Source of the DNA: Karalla daura
Taxonomy: Eukaryota; Chordata; Actinopteri; Chaetodontiformes; Leiognathidae
Assembly: GCA_029224185.1 (NCBI GenBank)
Contig: CM055192.1
Coordinates: 496,001-560,000 of the forward strand
DNA: 64,000 bases
Direction of reading: 5' to 3'
The notes beneath the pieces were generated by a model, which ran no database searches, had not been told where the DNA came from, and saw only the letters and a program-made list of their open reading frames with translations. Positions 45,633 through 58,925 of this stretch are shown one piece after another. Each line of letters opens with the position of its first letter. Positions within the stretch are counted from its first letter, which is position 1. The translations under genes were made by a program, and so were the position numbers.

Positions 45633-48600
45633 CCGCATTCAGTGACTATAACCTGCTTTCCATTGCACAATACAGCTTGTTTTGATGTAATGGATGTACT
45701 TTGGCGCCAGGCACTTGATTGTTTTAAGATGGTCGTCATAATAACATCATGTGTCTCCAAATATTTTCAGCTGACAAAAACACAACAAGAAAATATTGTC
45801 AGAGTCCATGGGGTGTTCTTAGCATGTGGATATTTGCTAGAAGATGTATTGTTTCAGAAAAAACTGAAAGAAGTAAGGCCACCTGATACACCTGCTATCG
45901 ACACCTTTACCACTGGAAAACCAAGTCAAATTAAGCCTCATCCTTATTGACACAATGTCTCTTAGCATTGAACAACATTATACGGATGTTTGGAGTATTG
46001 AGTAAACAATAGTGACATGATGGTCAAATGTTTGTGCAGAGCTACTTTGAAAAATCACCAAGCCAGCTAACAGTGGAAACTGAATCAGGACAAGATGCTA
46101 TTGAATGAGTCAATGACATTGTTGGTTTAAACTAACATAGAGTTAGAGGAAATGCAGCCTATTACTGACCTTCACCATTCAGTCATGGTTCTTGTCATAT
46201 GAACAAATCCGTCATCCAGGGGAGGATTTAAAAGAAGTGCGATTTATATACTTTGCCATGTTGTGATTCATGAACCAAACCCAGCATAAAACTCAATCAC
46301 TGAGATTATTTCTGCTTCCAAACTTGTGGGAAAGACTCCGCTATTACCTACTCCATCCTGTCGCCAAGCACTTTGATCATGAAACTCCTTTCGTTGTTCC
46401 GGCCTCATGACGTATCACTTTTCTTTAACACTTACATTGTTACGATGGTTATGTTATTATGTAAGGTAATATTAACTCCAAAAATAAAACAACGTAGACA
46501 GTTCTCAGTTTAAGGTTGTTTATATCGAGGGGACTTGATCTGGAAAATGATTCAACTCTTACAAGTTTCCGTTTGTTGTGTCCAATTTCAATGTTGTATC
46601 AAACAAGCAGTTTTGTCGTCAATAACATTTGCGTAATCACAGTGTTTGTCATTGTTATTAAGAATTTCAACATTTTTATCTTCATTGTAATTATTCATTG
46701 TAATATTCAGAGACTTGAGGTTCCATCAAGTACCATCTCCCATAATTGACAGCACAAACCCCTAGTGGTCTTATGGTTATGACTATGACTATGTGAGGCA
46801 TGAATGGTTAGTTAAGACAGAAGGGTTAACTTACAACACATTGTAGTATTTTTTTTTTATTCGTCTTGTATACCATCTGTGACTCACAACTACATTATTG
46901 TATGTGTTTTTCAATTATCATGAGTGTTTTTCTAATTGTATTCATAAAAAACGTTGATTAATTTGTTCGATTTCAAGGTTTCGAGGTCTCTATGAATAAT
47001 ATCATCAGATGTAACACTTCGCACAAAACAGTGTGTGTCTGAGCAATGAAATAAATGCTCCATTATGGAAGTTTGTTTTTAGTCCTTTTTAGGATTTTTT
47101 TTTCTTTTGGGGGGGGGGGGGGGTCAGACTGTGTCCCAGTCAATACCACAGTGTATCGGGAGTTGCCCAACCCACTGCATGTTGAAGGGATAACGATCAA
47201 TGACTCAATGGTATTATTTCTGGCTAACATAGCTCTCATGAGCTGTGTTTAGTTGTGAGCCAAAGGTCACCACGCTCTGCATGATGTGAATCCCAAAATA
47301 CACTTAAAGGAGCAGCTCGGGGTCACGGTAATAAGGGCATGGCTGTCTTTTCTTCTCATTTCTTGGCCAGGGATTTAAAATTGTTGAACCTCAGCTCCAA
47401 GTCATGTGACTCCAGGGGGAGTAATGGAAATGTATGGGGAACTGAAGGTGGGGTGTGGCGGGTCTGTACATTTGGACCTCATTCAAGGACGTCATCTCCC
47501 CCATTCTGCTCTGCTCTCTATTTAAAGAGCATGTCAGGGCGCTGTGCTCTTCTTTTGCGCCCCAATAATGAAGTTCATTAACAAGCGTAAGACAAGGCAG
47601 TAAGTTTCGTGAGCGCAGCGCTAATGGTGTGTCCAATCATGAACTCTGTCACGAAATGTTAACATGTTATTGTATCGGAACAATGATGTCCTCGTGGCTG
47701 TGGTGATGAACACTGACAATTCACATGACCTATGCTGCTTCACTCCCAGGCCCTTATGGCCAACACAATGGCTCTCCTGTTGCTAAATCAGGACTCATCT
47801 TGATCCTATTAACATCAGCAGGGCCTCTTCTTCATCATGAACTCTCATGTCCTCACAGTGTATGGTATGTCAGGCTTTTGTCCTGGTTACACGTCTGTGT
47901 AAGACCAGCAACAGCACCACAGAGCTGTGTCATTTATGTCCGAGAACTAACTGGTAAAATGCTAGGAAAGGATAAACTGCCTGCCACTTATATGTATGGA
48001 CTGGTTTACCTGCTGACTTATTTAACTTGGTGCAGAGCATCTTCAGACTGTCTTACATAAATGAGAGAGAGATTACAGATACAGATTTTTGCGATAAATT
48101 ACCCTTTTTAAGAACAAATTTCCAATATCTCTGTGCTGTCTATATACAATCTGTGTATTTCACATTCGCAATAATCGAATTTTTGACAGTCCCGGTGGTG
48201 GCGCTGCAGCTAGCCTCTCCACTTAAAAACTGCAATACAAATCAACCATGAGCTTTCCATTAGCTTTAACTTTCATTGTTTCTTCACACTTGTCTTTTGT
48301 CTCTCATCCTTTCTATTACTATCACCATATCTCTCAGTATTTGTCATACCACAAAAAAGCAGGTAAGATAATTGATTCATATAACAGAGACTTTCCATGG
48401 CACTTACATACATTTGCACAAAGTGATGCACGATTCATCATAACTTCTGTGTCTAAGTAGATTATTAAGATAAAGAGAAGCTCCCATGTTTGGGCAAGAG
48501 TTTGTTGAACCTTGACCCCAGTCTGAGTATTCAAGTTTCTTGTTATCTCTCAGATGATAAATGTCTCTGATAGGTTTGGGCTAAATTACATTAACAAATG

Positions 48601-50740
48601 CCATCAAACAAGAATAACAGAACAAATTACTCCTGATCAAGTTTTACTTGGTTTGAAGAATTTACCACAGAAAGCAATAACAAAATGTTTTGCTTTGGAA
48701 TCAAAAGTTTTAAAATGTATGACTTTGGACATTGATTTAGCTCTCATTGTCCTCAGTTGACATGTTCTATTTTCCAGATTTTATCGGTGACTCACAAAAA
48801 ATTTAAGTTTCCTGTCTCTGCTGAAATCCTTCAGATGATTGAAACACAAGACAAGAAATGATGCAATGCATGGCCAGGATTTCTGATTTGCTGCCAGTCA
48901 CACTGCAACTCTCGGCCTTACACACATTTTCACTTGGCGTGATAAAACCATCGGATTTCAGAGAGTCTAACGCTGCAGGGCGGCGCATGGTAGGTGAGGA
49001 AGTTGGTGCGCTGAGCTTTTGAGCAACACACTGCAAACACGCTGGCACTCAAGTGAAATACGTGCGAACAGAAGTGAGACTCGTGACAGCTGGGGTGTTA
49101 TGCCGGGCAGAATGCGGAGCCCTTCAGCATGACTTTAATTAAGTCTCTTTGGGTTATTTCCTGTGACAGTCACTTACGTGAGTGCTGGCTGAACAGACTG
49201 TAACAGCAGAGCGGCGACTGTCAGGAAGCATGCAGGGCTACGTGGGAACTGATCGTCGGTCAGCTCTCTGTTGGTCCCAGAGGCTTCGTGAAATCTCATG
49301 TGTAAAATAAAGCCGTAGGGGCTCACACTCAATCATAATCCAATTATGAAGTACTTTTTCCTCTGAACTTGTCTATGGGAGCTGGCACACACTCAATAAG
49401 GCCTCATGCTCGTTGCAGACGGGGGTTTTCCTAAGGTTTAGGCTGAGCGGACCAAAGAAGGCCATTGTGTGAGATACAATGCAGGCCTTTGGAAGATGGA
49501 ACACGGAGGAGGAGTGGTGGTGTCATGACATCGCATCAGCATTTTACAGCAGAGGCACAGAGGGACGTTCTGAAACGCCCACAGCCATGTAACTGAGGCA
49601 ACAGTGCAGGGCGTAAAAACACATCTCAAGCCAAGATTATTTATGGAGGTCAAAAACATTCATAAGTCATTTTGACTGAGTGTCTAATGCGCTCCAGATG
49701 AGTGAAGATAACAGGTACTCTGGCAAACATTCGAATGCTTAAATAAAACACCAGGCATAATCTAACAAAGGGGGGTGGTTACAGATATAGTAGATATACA
49801 GTGAAATACAAGCATTGGAAGATGCAGAGTATTTGTGAACGTTTTGGCAAGGAAGGGAACCCCATCTGCTTCACTATGGTGACAGTACACCGTAGCTGCC
49901 AGCAAACAGGAATAATGGAGCAGCTGCACTACACATTGTATCTTAAATGAAAGAGATAAGATAAAATGGCATTATATTCGTTGAAGCATGAGCATGGAAC
50001 AAGGGCTAGCTACATCCATATAGTGACCTCCATACACTGCTTCACAGTTTGAATTTCAGTCCCTGTAGTTTTGCTCTTGCTGCTGCTTATAGGTTGTGAG
50101 GGCATGTGTCCTCCAGACTTCCCCCAACAGAACTTCTGCAGAGCCATCAAAATTCTGACCTCGGTCTTGTTTTGTTTTCATGTAAAGTGTTTGAATTTCA
50201 TCGTCTGGATCCCATCTGAACCGTCAGGTGCACTCACATTAGGGCTGTGGATAAATCTCCATCACTGTACAGTAAATCTCCCTTGACTTACATCTCCATA
50301 AGAGCTGAGGTAATAGTAATGACTATTTTACAACCAAGGCCTAGGGACAGACAAGCAGTTTGCTAGGGAGAAATCCCCTTCCAAAACAACAGAGCAAATT
50401 GCTTCCAGACCATATTTATATGGGCAACATCTCCCAACATTTTGTTTTGAGGTGTGAAACAACAAAAATCCACAATGCAACTGGATGAGAAACGGATGGG
50501 AGGAGGGCGTGCAGGGCTCCTGGTCTTGCTTTTAGGCTATATCAAAATTGTATGGAGAGTGGGTATGGGTGTGTCGAGAGGCCTCATTTAAATATAAAAT
50601 GTACGTATAGGCAAATACACTCTTCAAATATGATAAGGGAAAGTACAAGTAATATCATTGCACAAAAGTATCCATTTCACCCTTTTTCTTTCTTCTTCCT
50701 GTTTCTCCAGACTTTGAATGTATGTCATGGTTAGATATAC
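45633..50740. other. Intergenic DNA downstream of olfml2a, no gene seen
   Basis: No protein-coding exon or RNA gene is recognised. A 15-base G run lies at 47109-47123. Less repetitive, mixed-GC blocks at about 47300-47640 and 49080-49420 might be conserved regulatory DNA. Frames such as 45615-45950 and 47725-48060 carry no recognisable domain. Confidence 0.45.
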
Positions 50741-50824
50741 TATAAAGTCTGCACTTTCCCATATCAAGTCTCTTTTTCATAAATCCCAAACTTTGCATGG
50801 AGGTGGCGCAGGCACCCACCAAAA

Positions 50825-51045
50825 TGCATGAAGCAACCCACGCAGCCGCACTGCCCATCTCTGCGGCTATCTCGGCTGCTGCTGCAGATACCGCGGCACC
50901 AAAGCGACTCCATCCTCTCGTCAGCCCGAGCTTTCGTCACTGTGCGCCTCCCCGCAGCAGCTGCCAGGAAGGTCAGACACCGCCACCAGGGTGCAGCTGC
51001 TGGGGGCGAAGGGGGTGCGGAGCCATTGTCTCATCAAAGGGCTTG
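50825..51045. other. CpG-rich block of unknown role
   Basis: The GC and CpG content here are well above the flanks, and CAGC/GCTGC words recur. A plus frame (50797-51183) reads Ala/Pro/His-rich sequence with no domain. It could be a small CpG island of an unrecognised transcript, or a repeat fragment. Confidence 0.3.
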
Positions 51046-53924
51046 ATTTGTTCTAAATGTCAGAGAATTCCTTGCAGCTGTCATAGGACTGGCACTGCCG
51101 CAACAGATCCAAGGGCCAGCAATAAAAACCGTTCACTGAAGCCGTCCCACATTAACAACTCGGAACTAAAACAATCAACTTAATGACCAGACGCGAGAGA
51201 GAGTAAAGTAAGAGTAAAAGCAGATCACATCCATTCCCAAAACCATCTGCAACATTTACATTTACGTAATTCAAGCGATGGATTTCAACATGGTTTTAAC
51301 AGTTGAAACAATAATACATTCACTTATCCAGATTGACTGCCAATGAATGCTCCTGAAATGTTTGGTATTGTTAGGTAAAAATTCTTGCTGTGTGTGTGTG
51401 CGTGCATGTGTGCATGTTCGTGCGTCAGGACGATGTGATACATAACATTTGAAGGCGAGGAGGATCCACCGTCTCATTTGTTGTTTATGGCTGAGGTGAG
51501 TAAGGCAAATGACTGCAGTGGTGAATACGCAAAGGAGGTGTTTCGGTCTGATCAGAGGCTTGTGCATATTATGTCTTCCTTTTATGCAACCCTGACCTCT
51601 CAGTGCCTCAAAAAATACTTGAGTAACTGCAAATGTGCCGAAAGTGAACGTCGCCTCACAAACAGTTTGTGTCTTTTATTGCATGCAGTCCCAGACATAC
51701 TTGACATTCAGCACAAAGCCAGTTTCTCCCCTGGCCTTGAGGAATGCTGGCTGGGTGACAGCAGCATGAATCTGAGCTAATAAAGAATGTGACCATTGTG
51801 GTGACAGTCAGTGCTTCCTCTTGTGTCCATGTTGGGACTGCTACAGGAACATAAGTTGTTCGATGGAATTTCTGGAGGGTAAGAGAACTCAGGAAACAAA
51901 GAAGGTTCCGGGGGACGCCTGGAAAGGGAGGATGGAGCAGGAGGTGCAAGCACCCCTTTGGCCATTTGCAAAGGTACAGAATTGTCAGATTCTCAGGTTT
52001 CCCATGGTACCTGAAAGCACCTTGAGTGACACCTGCAACTTTGCCCTACAGCCCATCAGATCTGGGGGGGGGGGCAATGAGTTTTCAGGCCACCCCAAAC
52101 CACGCCTCAGAATCGCCACTGCCAATCTCAGTAGCTGTCACAGAAAGCACCACGACCAGATCCCGACATGAGACCCTGATGGCCTTCCGGTTGACTCAGC
52201 TGCACCAGGATTCAATCCACCGAAAGAATCACACAACCAAGACCACCAGAGCAGCCTGCTACCGCTGGGGGACAGAGAGGAGACACCGCATGCAGCAGGG
52301 TAAAACCAAGCAGAGCACACAAACAGCGTGTCACCACTGAGATGTGAACCATCCTAACCGGAGAAAACAACAAGCATATTTTTTTGCTACCTCTAGTGCC
52401 TGTATCCATTTACTTTGTCTCTGGTTAGTCGAGACCAACTTGAGAGTGGAATTGAAACGTTATGCGGAGCTGCACTGCACGTGTCGCTCCATCGGCTCCG
52501 TCAGTGCACGTAACCCGAAGGTGTAAGTGGACCGCTGGAGCCGCAAGACTCGTATTTCTAGCATTACTTTATGCGCGAGAAAACAGTAGTGTGGGTGTGT
52601 GTAAACACAAGAAGCAGGTCGGCTTTACAGGGCGACGAGAGGAGAACAGCTGAATTAACAAGAGGATCTGATCGGTGTTGCAGAGCACTTTATGTTTGCA
52701 ATCTCTCTCTCTCTGTTCCTGGCTGTTACATGGATGAAGTAACTAACAGAAACATAACAGAAACATAAAACAATGCACAGCCGTGTAGTATCTCCAAGTC
52801 GATGTGTCTGCCTGTCTTGCTCTCCCTGCGGCGCTCCAGTGCTGTTACACACCTGTATGCGCAGACATCTCTGCACACATAAAGCTCATTCTGTTACGGG
52901 TGCTTAGACTTAGATTTAGACCTAACTTTATCGATCCTTTGGGATGACTACCTCGGGGAAATTTACATTTCCTCACTCCACTACTAGTTCTAGAGTGAGA
53001 GGTGGCTGCACGAGGCGCGCCACCCTTTCAATTGGGGCTGAAAAAAAGACGATGCAGCGTTACGTGGAGGGAGGTTAGGAGAGAAAGGTTTTCAACTTTG
53101 GTGACTGAAAGTTCATCCTCCATCCTCTCTCAGCCTCCCGTTGACGTCTTCGAAGTTTGCACGTGGGTATTATGCCTCAATTAGCGGTATCATCTAGCAG
53201 TAAATAGGGTGCTTTTATTTTGAGAAATTACCCGATGATTATGTTGTTTTGACACGTTTTATGCTTTACTGAGAGCTCTTGAATTTGGCCGACAGTGCTC
53301 CATGAGTCATTCAAAATAGAAACCGATCCTATTTCGACAGCTCATTGACGAGTCGTGGAAATGGGACAGAGCTGTCATGGAGCATGTGGAAATTGACTCA
53401 AGCAGTGGGGTATCAGCTCCGTTGACATCACACAGCATGCACATTTAGTGCCATTTAATGATAATGGCCCACTCCAGAGCTCCTTGACCAAGGCTCATCT
53501 ACAGCTTCCCATTTTAAATCGAGACTCCCTGCTCAGCAACAAACCTGTTGAGGATAAATCTCCTGAGAAGCTGGAACCACCCAGGCCACAACCACATTTC
53601 CCCACCGCCAAATTCAGGCCAGGGAGTCACTTAGCCTGACCAACTCCTCCCCCTACACCCTCACGGGACTGGGACAGGGAGTCATATCCAGCAACTTCCC
53701 CAGCCCATGGACCACCCCAGACCATCCCCTGGTGATGACCCTCAGCTTCCCCACTGCTCTCCTGGACAGGCATTTCCTCCCAGTGACCCTCATGGCACGC
53801 ACTCATTCTCCGTCCCTCAGGCCACCGCGGATGGCAGCCATCGTCTCTGACTAAACATTTATCGCGTAGTCTACATCAGCCTTATCTGCTCACCTTTTCT
53901 CATCTCGACCCACTTCTGTCTTAA
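51046..53924. other. Intergenic DNA with repeat fragments
   Basis: No gene is supported. The CpG-containing stretch 52440-52640 and the tandem AGAAACATAAC pair near 52748-52768 resemble transposon-derived sequence. A G run occurs at about 52064-52074. The roughly 98-codon plus frame at 51478-51780 begins MAEVSKANDC and has no recognisable domain. Confidence 0.4.
52905..52972 (-). repeat. Interspersed repeat 3' end (inverted copy of 36076-36140)
   Basis: The reverse complement reads GGAAATGTAAATTTCCCCGAGG...TCATCCCAAAGGATCGATAAAGTTA...TCTAAATC. It matches the intron-4 repeat over its whole length with scattered differences. Confidence 0.65.
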
Positions 53925-54098
53925 GTATGACTTTATTCTCGTAATATCGTGACTTGAATCTCATAAATCTGCGACTCTATTCTCGTGATATTACAACTTT
54001 ATTCTCATAATTTATTGCTTTATTCTCATGATTTATGACTTTATTCTCATAATATTAGGACTTTATTCTCACAATTTATGGCTTTGTTCTCAAAATGT
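53925..54098 (+). repeat. Minisatellite, unit about 20-24 bp
   Basis: About eight diverged copies of a unit like TGACTTTATTCTCATAATAT. This is a common vertebrate minisatellite motif with alternating CTTTATTCTC and dyad-symmetric ATAAT blocks. Confidence 0.85.
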
Positions 54099-57000
54099 GT
54101 TTTTGTTTTTTTCAATGTGGCCCTTATACTCTGTCGAACAAAATACATTCCTTATTTGTATAAAAACCTCAAAGGTAAACTTGATAGTGATGCAGCAGTC
54201 CTGCTTAATGGAATAAGCCTGTCACATTTCAGGGGTGCCACAGTGCAGTGAGAGCAGGGTCCCACACTTGACAGCCTAAGTGAAGCACTGAGGCCAACTG
54301 CTGCGTAAATCAATTTCTTCCTGGTGTCAGGATGGGAATCCCCTCTGACCGCTCCACACATCCAGCAGTGGAGATCACTTTCACCACTCGATATGCCCAG
54401 GTTCGGCCTATTAAGCACACTTAATGCCTGTAGATCCACAGGGACATGTCATATATTCAGCATCTTATGCTGCCTCACACAGATGCTAAATTACCAACAT
54501 TCAAAGCGTGGCGCAAAAGGCAGCTTGAGAAACTGACCGCGCCCCAGCTGTACAATGACCTGTGCTTTCCTCCACAGATAATGGAGGTTCATATATCTCA
54601 CACCCACTTTTGTGCTCCGTTCCAAAGATGACACACTGTTTACATTTGCCAGCATCTGTGCTCAAGATGGAGTTAATCTAATTAGTGTGGAATCTATTTC
54701 TCACTCTGCAAAAACACATATGGAGCATCTGAAAAACAAATTGGAATCATACAGTGTCTGTGCCCTTTCATGGGTTGCTGTGTGCACTAACCTAACAAGT
54801 ATTTCGAACAAATGGAAATTATTGGGAATTAATGGCCATTAACAGGAATTTTCAGGGAATTTTGGGGTATTCATGTTAACTGAGTCTAGTTTATCATGTA
54901 TGCAGGCAAAGGTATTAAACATTTACAACAATATAGTATATTTTTTTGCTATATTCTAACAAACATACAAAGCTTTCAGATGCAACAATTAAAAATTACA
55001 TTCATCCATCTGTCATTTGCAGGTCTTGTCTGGTTAGGTAATAGAAGAAACAAACAACTTCCCATTTCCCGTTTACATGGAAAAACTCTGGGAAATCAAC
55101 TGGAAAATTCAACCCCTTTACAACCCTAATGTCAAGTATATCAGCAAAAGAAATGCTGCTTTTTTACCCGACTCTCTCAGAGACAAGAATTTTGTGGCAC
55201 TTCCCAGCATGCTGAATGATAAAGAGTCAAATATGAAAGTAGATTTACTGCCAGATGTTGGCAGAGCATGCTTCATTTCACTTGTAAAACAGAGAGGAAA
55301 GCAAAGAGAGCATGAAAGCATGCATAATTCCAAGACATTCCTTCTTGGGAATTGTCTGAGCTGTCTTATGAAGGAAATGGCAGGGAGAATAGACCCCAAA
55401 ATCATTATTTTGTGGAGTACATAGAATTTCTGTGAATAATCTGTTGTAAACCAACACTTAGATATGACTGGGCATGCAGGAGAAAAGAGTCCAGCAACCC
55501 CGATCCAACAAAGGTTCAGGTTTGCTTGTTGAGACTTTTTTTCCTCTGAAATTAAATCAGAGGTCTGAGTCTCACTAGACTCAAGCTTCACCTGTCACTT
55601 TCACAATAATACAGATGAACCATAATGTTAGTACATTCTGCTGCTTTATATTTTACTCCACTGTAATTCAGATAGTGTTCAGTATCATTTTAGAAAACTA
55701 GCTTTACTAGCTAGCTTTAACTGACTCGATTACTAATATGTTGCTGATTTAGATTGTTGACAAAACATGGAATCAACTGAAATGAAATAAAATAAATAAA
55801 TTATAAAAAAGGATGAGCGTATGTTTGTCCATCAATATCTCACCCATGTCCTAATGGTAGGTCCTGAGAGATTTTGTAGCCTTGTGGTTATAATAAAACC
55901 ATCACAAACCATCAACTGCCTAAACACAGTGACAACAACAGGTAAAAAATAGAAAGAGTAGCTGGGTTAAAAAGTCCATCAAGGTTTTGAAGGGGTCTGA
56001 AGTTATTTTATTTACTAACAACCTGTTTATCACAAACTATTTTTCTTTTGTGGCCACCACCACTCTGTGTATTGGGTAAATGCATAGATGAGCCAAAATG
56101 CCCTGACCATCGACCATTTGAATCGATGAGAAGCCACGCGTGCACATTAAGTGATTGACAGAAAACCTGCGAGGTAACAAAACAATATGACTTTTTCAGC
56201 TCATCCAACATAATGAGCCCCTTGGCTCGGAAGGCCCCTGGGCTCTGGCCCCTGGTTTGCCTGTGCACTGAAGTGGCCCTGCCCACTTTGTACCCACTGC
56301 TGTCTTCTGAGTCTGCTGGCTTTTAGGGCAAAAGCAGGTCGTGCTCCTGAAAGATTTCACCATTCCATCGCAGGGTGAACATACCATTCACTCTCTCATT
56401 CGCACCTCAGGGTAATTTAGATTTTAGAGTCTCCAAATTACCGTAATGCATGTTTATGGACTGTAAGGGGAAACGGGAGTACCCAGTATAAACAACATGG
56501 AAATGTCGTTTGACCTTTGAATTTACAAGCTATTGTTGATGTTTCAGCATGATGGTCACAGGCATCAGGGCGCGAACCTCAAGACGGTTGTGTCTCAAAG
56601 TAAGTAAGTAAAGTAAAGCAAGTAGATGAATCTCTGTCAATCGCATTATAAACACCCACAGACGGAGAAGCTTGATTAAGGTTATCACCGTTTTTGATTT
56701 TCTGTTCTGAGTGTTGCAACCACTGTTAAGTTGTCAAGTGGGGCTGGATTAAATCTTAAATGTCATTCCCAGAGCAGCAGAGAAAGCAAACAATGCTTTA
56801 TGAGGTGGTAATAGTTTCTGTCACTGCTGTAATTTATCAGTCTGCAGCAGAGAAACAAATGGACATTTCCGTGAAAAAGAAAAACTCTTGGGTGCTCTGG
56901 TGATGATTAGGTGGATTTTTGGGGGGGCCAGTCCAGTCCGTTACATCATTGAAGCATATGTGTGTGTATGTGTGTGTGTGTGTGTGAGTGATGGGAGTAG

Positions 57001-57428
57001 GGGGAGTGGGTTACAGACTGCCCTGCAGGATGAATGTAAACATGCATCACAATTAGTCCATGAAACTAGAAACTGAGTGCTGATGAGGGTTTAACCTACA
57101 GAAACACACTGTCAACTTCATTTATCATAAATCAAGTGTGCTAAATAAATCCACGGCAAGATGAGCAAATGGGTGTGGATCTGATGAGCTGTTTTCGGGA
57201 AAATGGCAAATTTAGGCTTTGCCATTTGAGTTGCTGTTTTTCCTAGTACCACATTGTCACCCACTTACAGCCAATCACTGTCGCCGCCGAACAACCCAGT
57301 GTAGCATGCTACGTGATGATGGAAGAGGTGAGGATGGAGCCAATAACAGCTAAGTCGAACACTCATGCACAAGACTGGAATTAAAAGATGTTTTTTGACG
57401 TAACTTTGTAACCTCAAAATGGATGTTG
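54099..57428. other. Intergenic DNA, probable MITE debris
   Basis: No gene is supported. Around 54800-54870 and 55060-55125 the sequence shows GGGAATT...GGAATTTTC and GGAAAAACTCTGGGAAATC...GGAAAATTCAACCCC phrases. These resemble the two ends of a palindromic fish element ending in GCAACCCT-type termini. 56580-56640 has a short AAGTAAGTAAAG run, and a TG tract lies at about 56959-56987. Confidence 0.4.
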
Positions 57429-57589
57429 CAGTTCACAGCAATAATGAGTACACCCCCCCGAAAAAGGACATTTTTCACAGTATCAAAATGAAAACAAACA
57501 ATATATCCTAAGTAGTTCTTTGATGATGTTTATTGCACTATGTTCGTACATTTTAACTCAAGCAGAAAGGTGAAAAGATAACTTAGATT

Positions 57590-58925
57590 GCATATTTGTC
57601 TGTTTCCGTGAAAGTGGGGTGGAGCAAAAATGAGTACACCCCAAAACAAACACAACTACATCCAGTACATTTAGTATTTTGTATGGCCTCCATTATTTGC
57701 AGTGACAGCCCGAAGTCTCCTTGGCATGGAGTGCACAAGTTGACAAATTTGGCTGCATCGATCTTTTCCCACTCTTCAAGCACGACCTCTTTCAGAGCCT
57801 GGATGTTGGATGGAGAGTGATGCTCAACCTGCCTCTTCAGTATTCCCCATAGATGCTCTATAGCACATGTGTCAAACTGGTTCCACAGAGGGCCGTGTGG
57901 CTGCAGGTTTTTGTTCCAACCAATCAAGAGGACACAGTTTGACCAATCAGCTGTCTGAAGGTTGTGATCAGTTAATTGAAATAGTGGAGTCAGGTGTGTT
58001 GCTGCCAGTTTGACACCCCTGCTCTATAGGGTTCAGATCAGGTGACATACCTGGCCATGGAATCACTCTCAACCTGTTCCTCTTCAGAAAGCCAGCAGTG
58101 GCCTTAGATGTGCGTTTTGGGTCATTGTCACGTTGAAAAATGGCACGACGACCAACGGCCCGAAGTGATGGTAAGCATGTGCAGAGCAGTACATTTGAGA
58201 ATTCACGACGCCGTCAATGAAATGCAGTTCTCCAACACCCGCAGCACTCGTGCAACCCCACATAAGAACACTGCGCCCTCCATGTTTCACTGTGGGCACC
58301 AGGCACTTTTCCTTGTACTTCCCACCCTTGCGACGCCAGACCGTTTTGAAGCCATCAGTTCCAAAAAGATCGATTTTGGTCTCATCACTCCAGAGTATAG
58401 CGTCTCAGTAGCCCTCATCCTTTTCAGCATGGTCCCTGGCAAACTCTAGGCGGGCTTTTTTGTGACTGGGCTTTAGGAGAGGCTTCCAGCGGGCATGACA
58501 CCCAAGCACGCCATTCCGCTGCACTGTATGGCGTATTGTGTCACGTGATACAGTCACTCCAGTTTCAGTCTCTACTTCCTTGGACAACTGTTGTGCACTT
58601 GCATGCCAATTTTCCTCAACCTTTCTCATCACAAGACTCTCCCGCCTGGGTTTTCATTTTCTTGGCTGGCCTGTACGTCTCTGTACTTTGGCTGCAGTTC
58701 CATCTGTCTTGAATCTTTGGATCACTTTTGCGACCGTGTTCTTACCGATAAGTAAGGCTTCACTGATCTTCTTGTAGCCCCCACCGCTCTTAATGATCCG
58801 CTCAATAATCCGCTTTCTCAGATCCAGAGACATTTCCTTGCCATGAGGTGCCACTGCTGACAGCAGGAAAAGGGAAAGGGTGGTTTGCATTTGGTAACAG
58901 CCTTTTGTAGCCAACTTCCTAATCA
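57590..58925 (-). pseudogene. Tc1-like transposase pseudogene
   Basis: A DD34E transposase that in life would cut and paste the element. The minus-strand translation shows an N-terminal helix-turn-helix (LRKRIIERIIKSGGGYKKIS ... NTVAKVIQRFK), a GQPRK hook and a second HTH-like region (VSRDTIRHTVQRNGVLG). Then come WSDETKIDLFGTDG with the first catalytic Asp (58384-58386), RDNDPK with the second (58127-58129), and NPI-E-HLWGILKRQ with the Glu. Inactivating changes are visible. A frame break follows GQPRK near 58655. A TGA at 58405-58407 replaces an expected Trp codon. Another frame change lies near 58145. The MITE insertion interrupts the Glu region. Confidence 0.88.
57864..58021 (+). mobile_element. 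158-bp hAT MITE inside the Tc1 transposase
   Basis: Bounded by a perfect 8-bp target duplication, CTCTATAG (57856-57863 and 58022-58029), the size typical of hAT insertions. Terminal inverted repeats are CACATGTGTCAAAC and GTTTGACACCCCTG, near-matches to the common fish terminus CAGGGGTGTCAAAC. It has no coding capacity. Removing one duplication and the insert restores continuity of the Tc1 sequence, which proves the order of events. Confidence 0.95.

Noticed and set aside
53924..54100. CRISPR-like regularly spaced repeats
   Set aside because: The units are directly abutting, diverged minisatellite copies without unique spacers, in a vertebrate genome.
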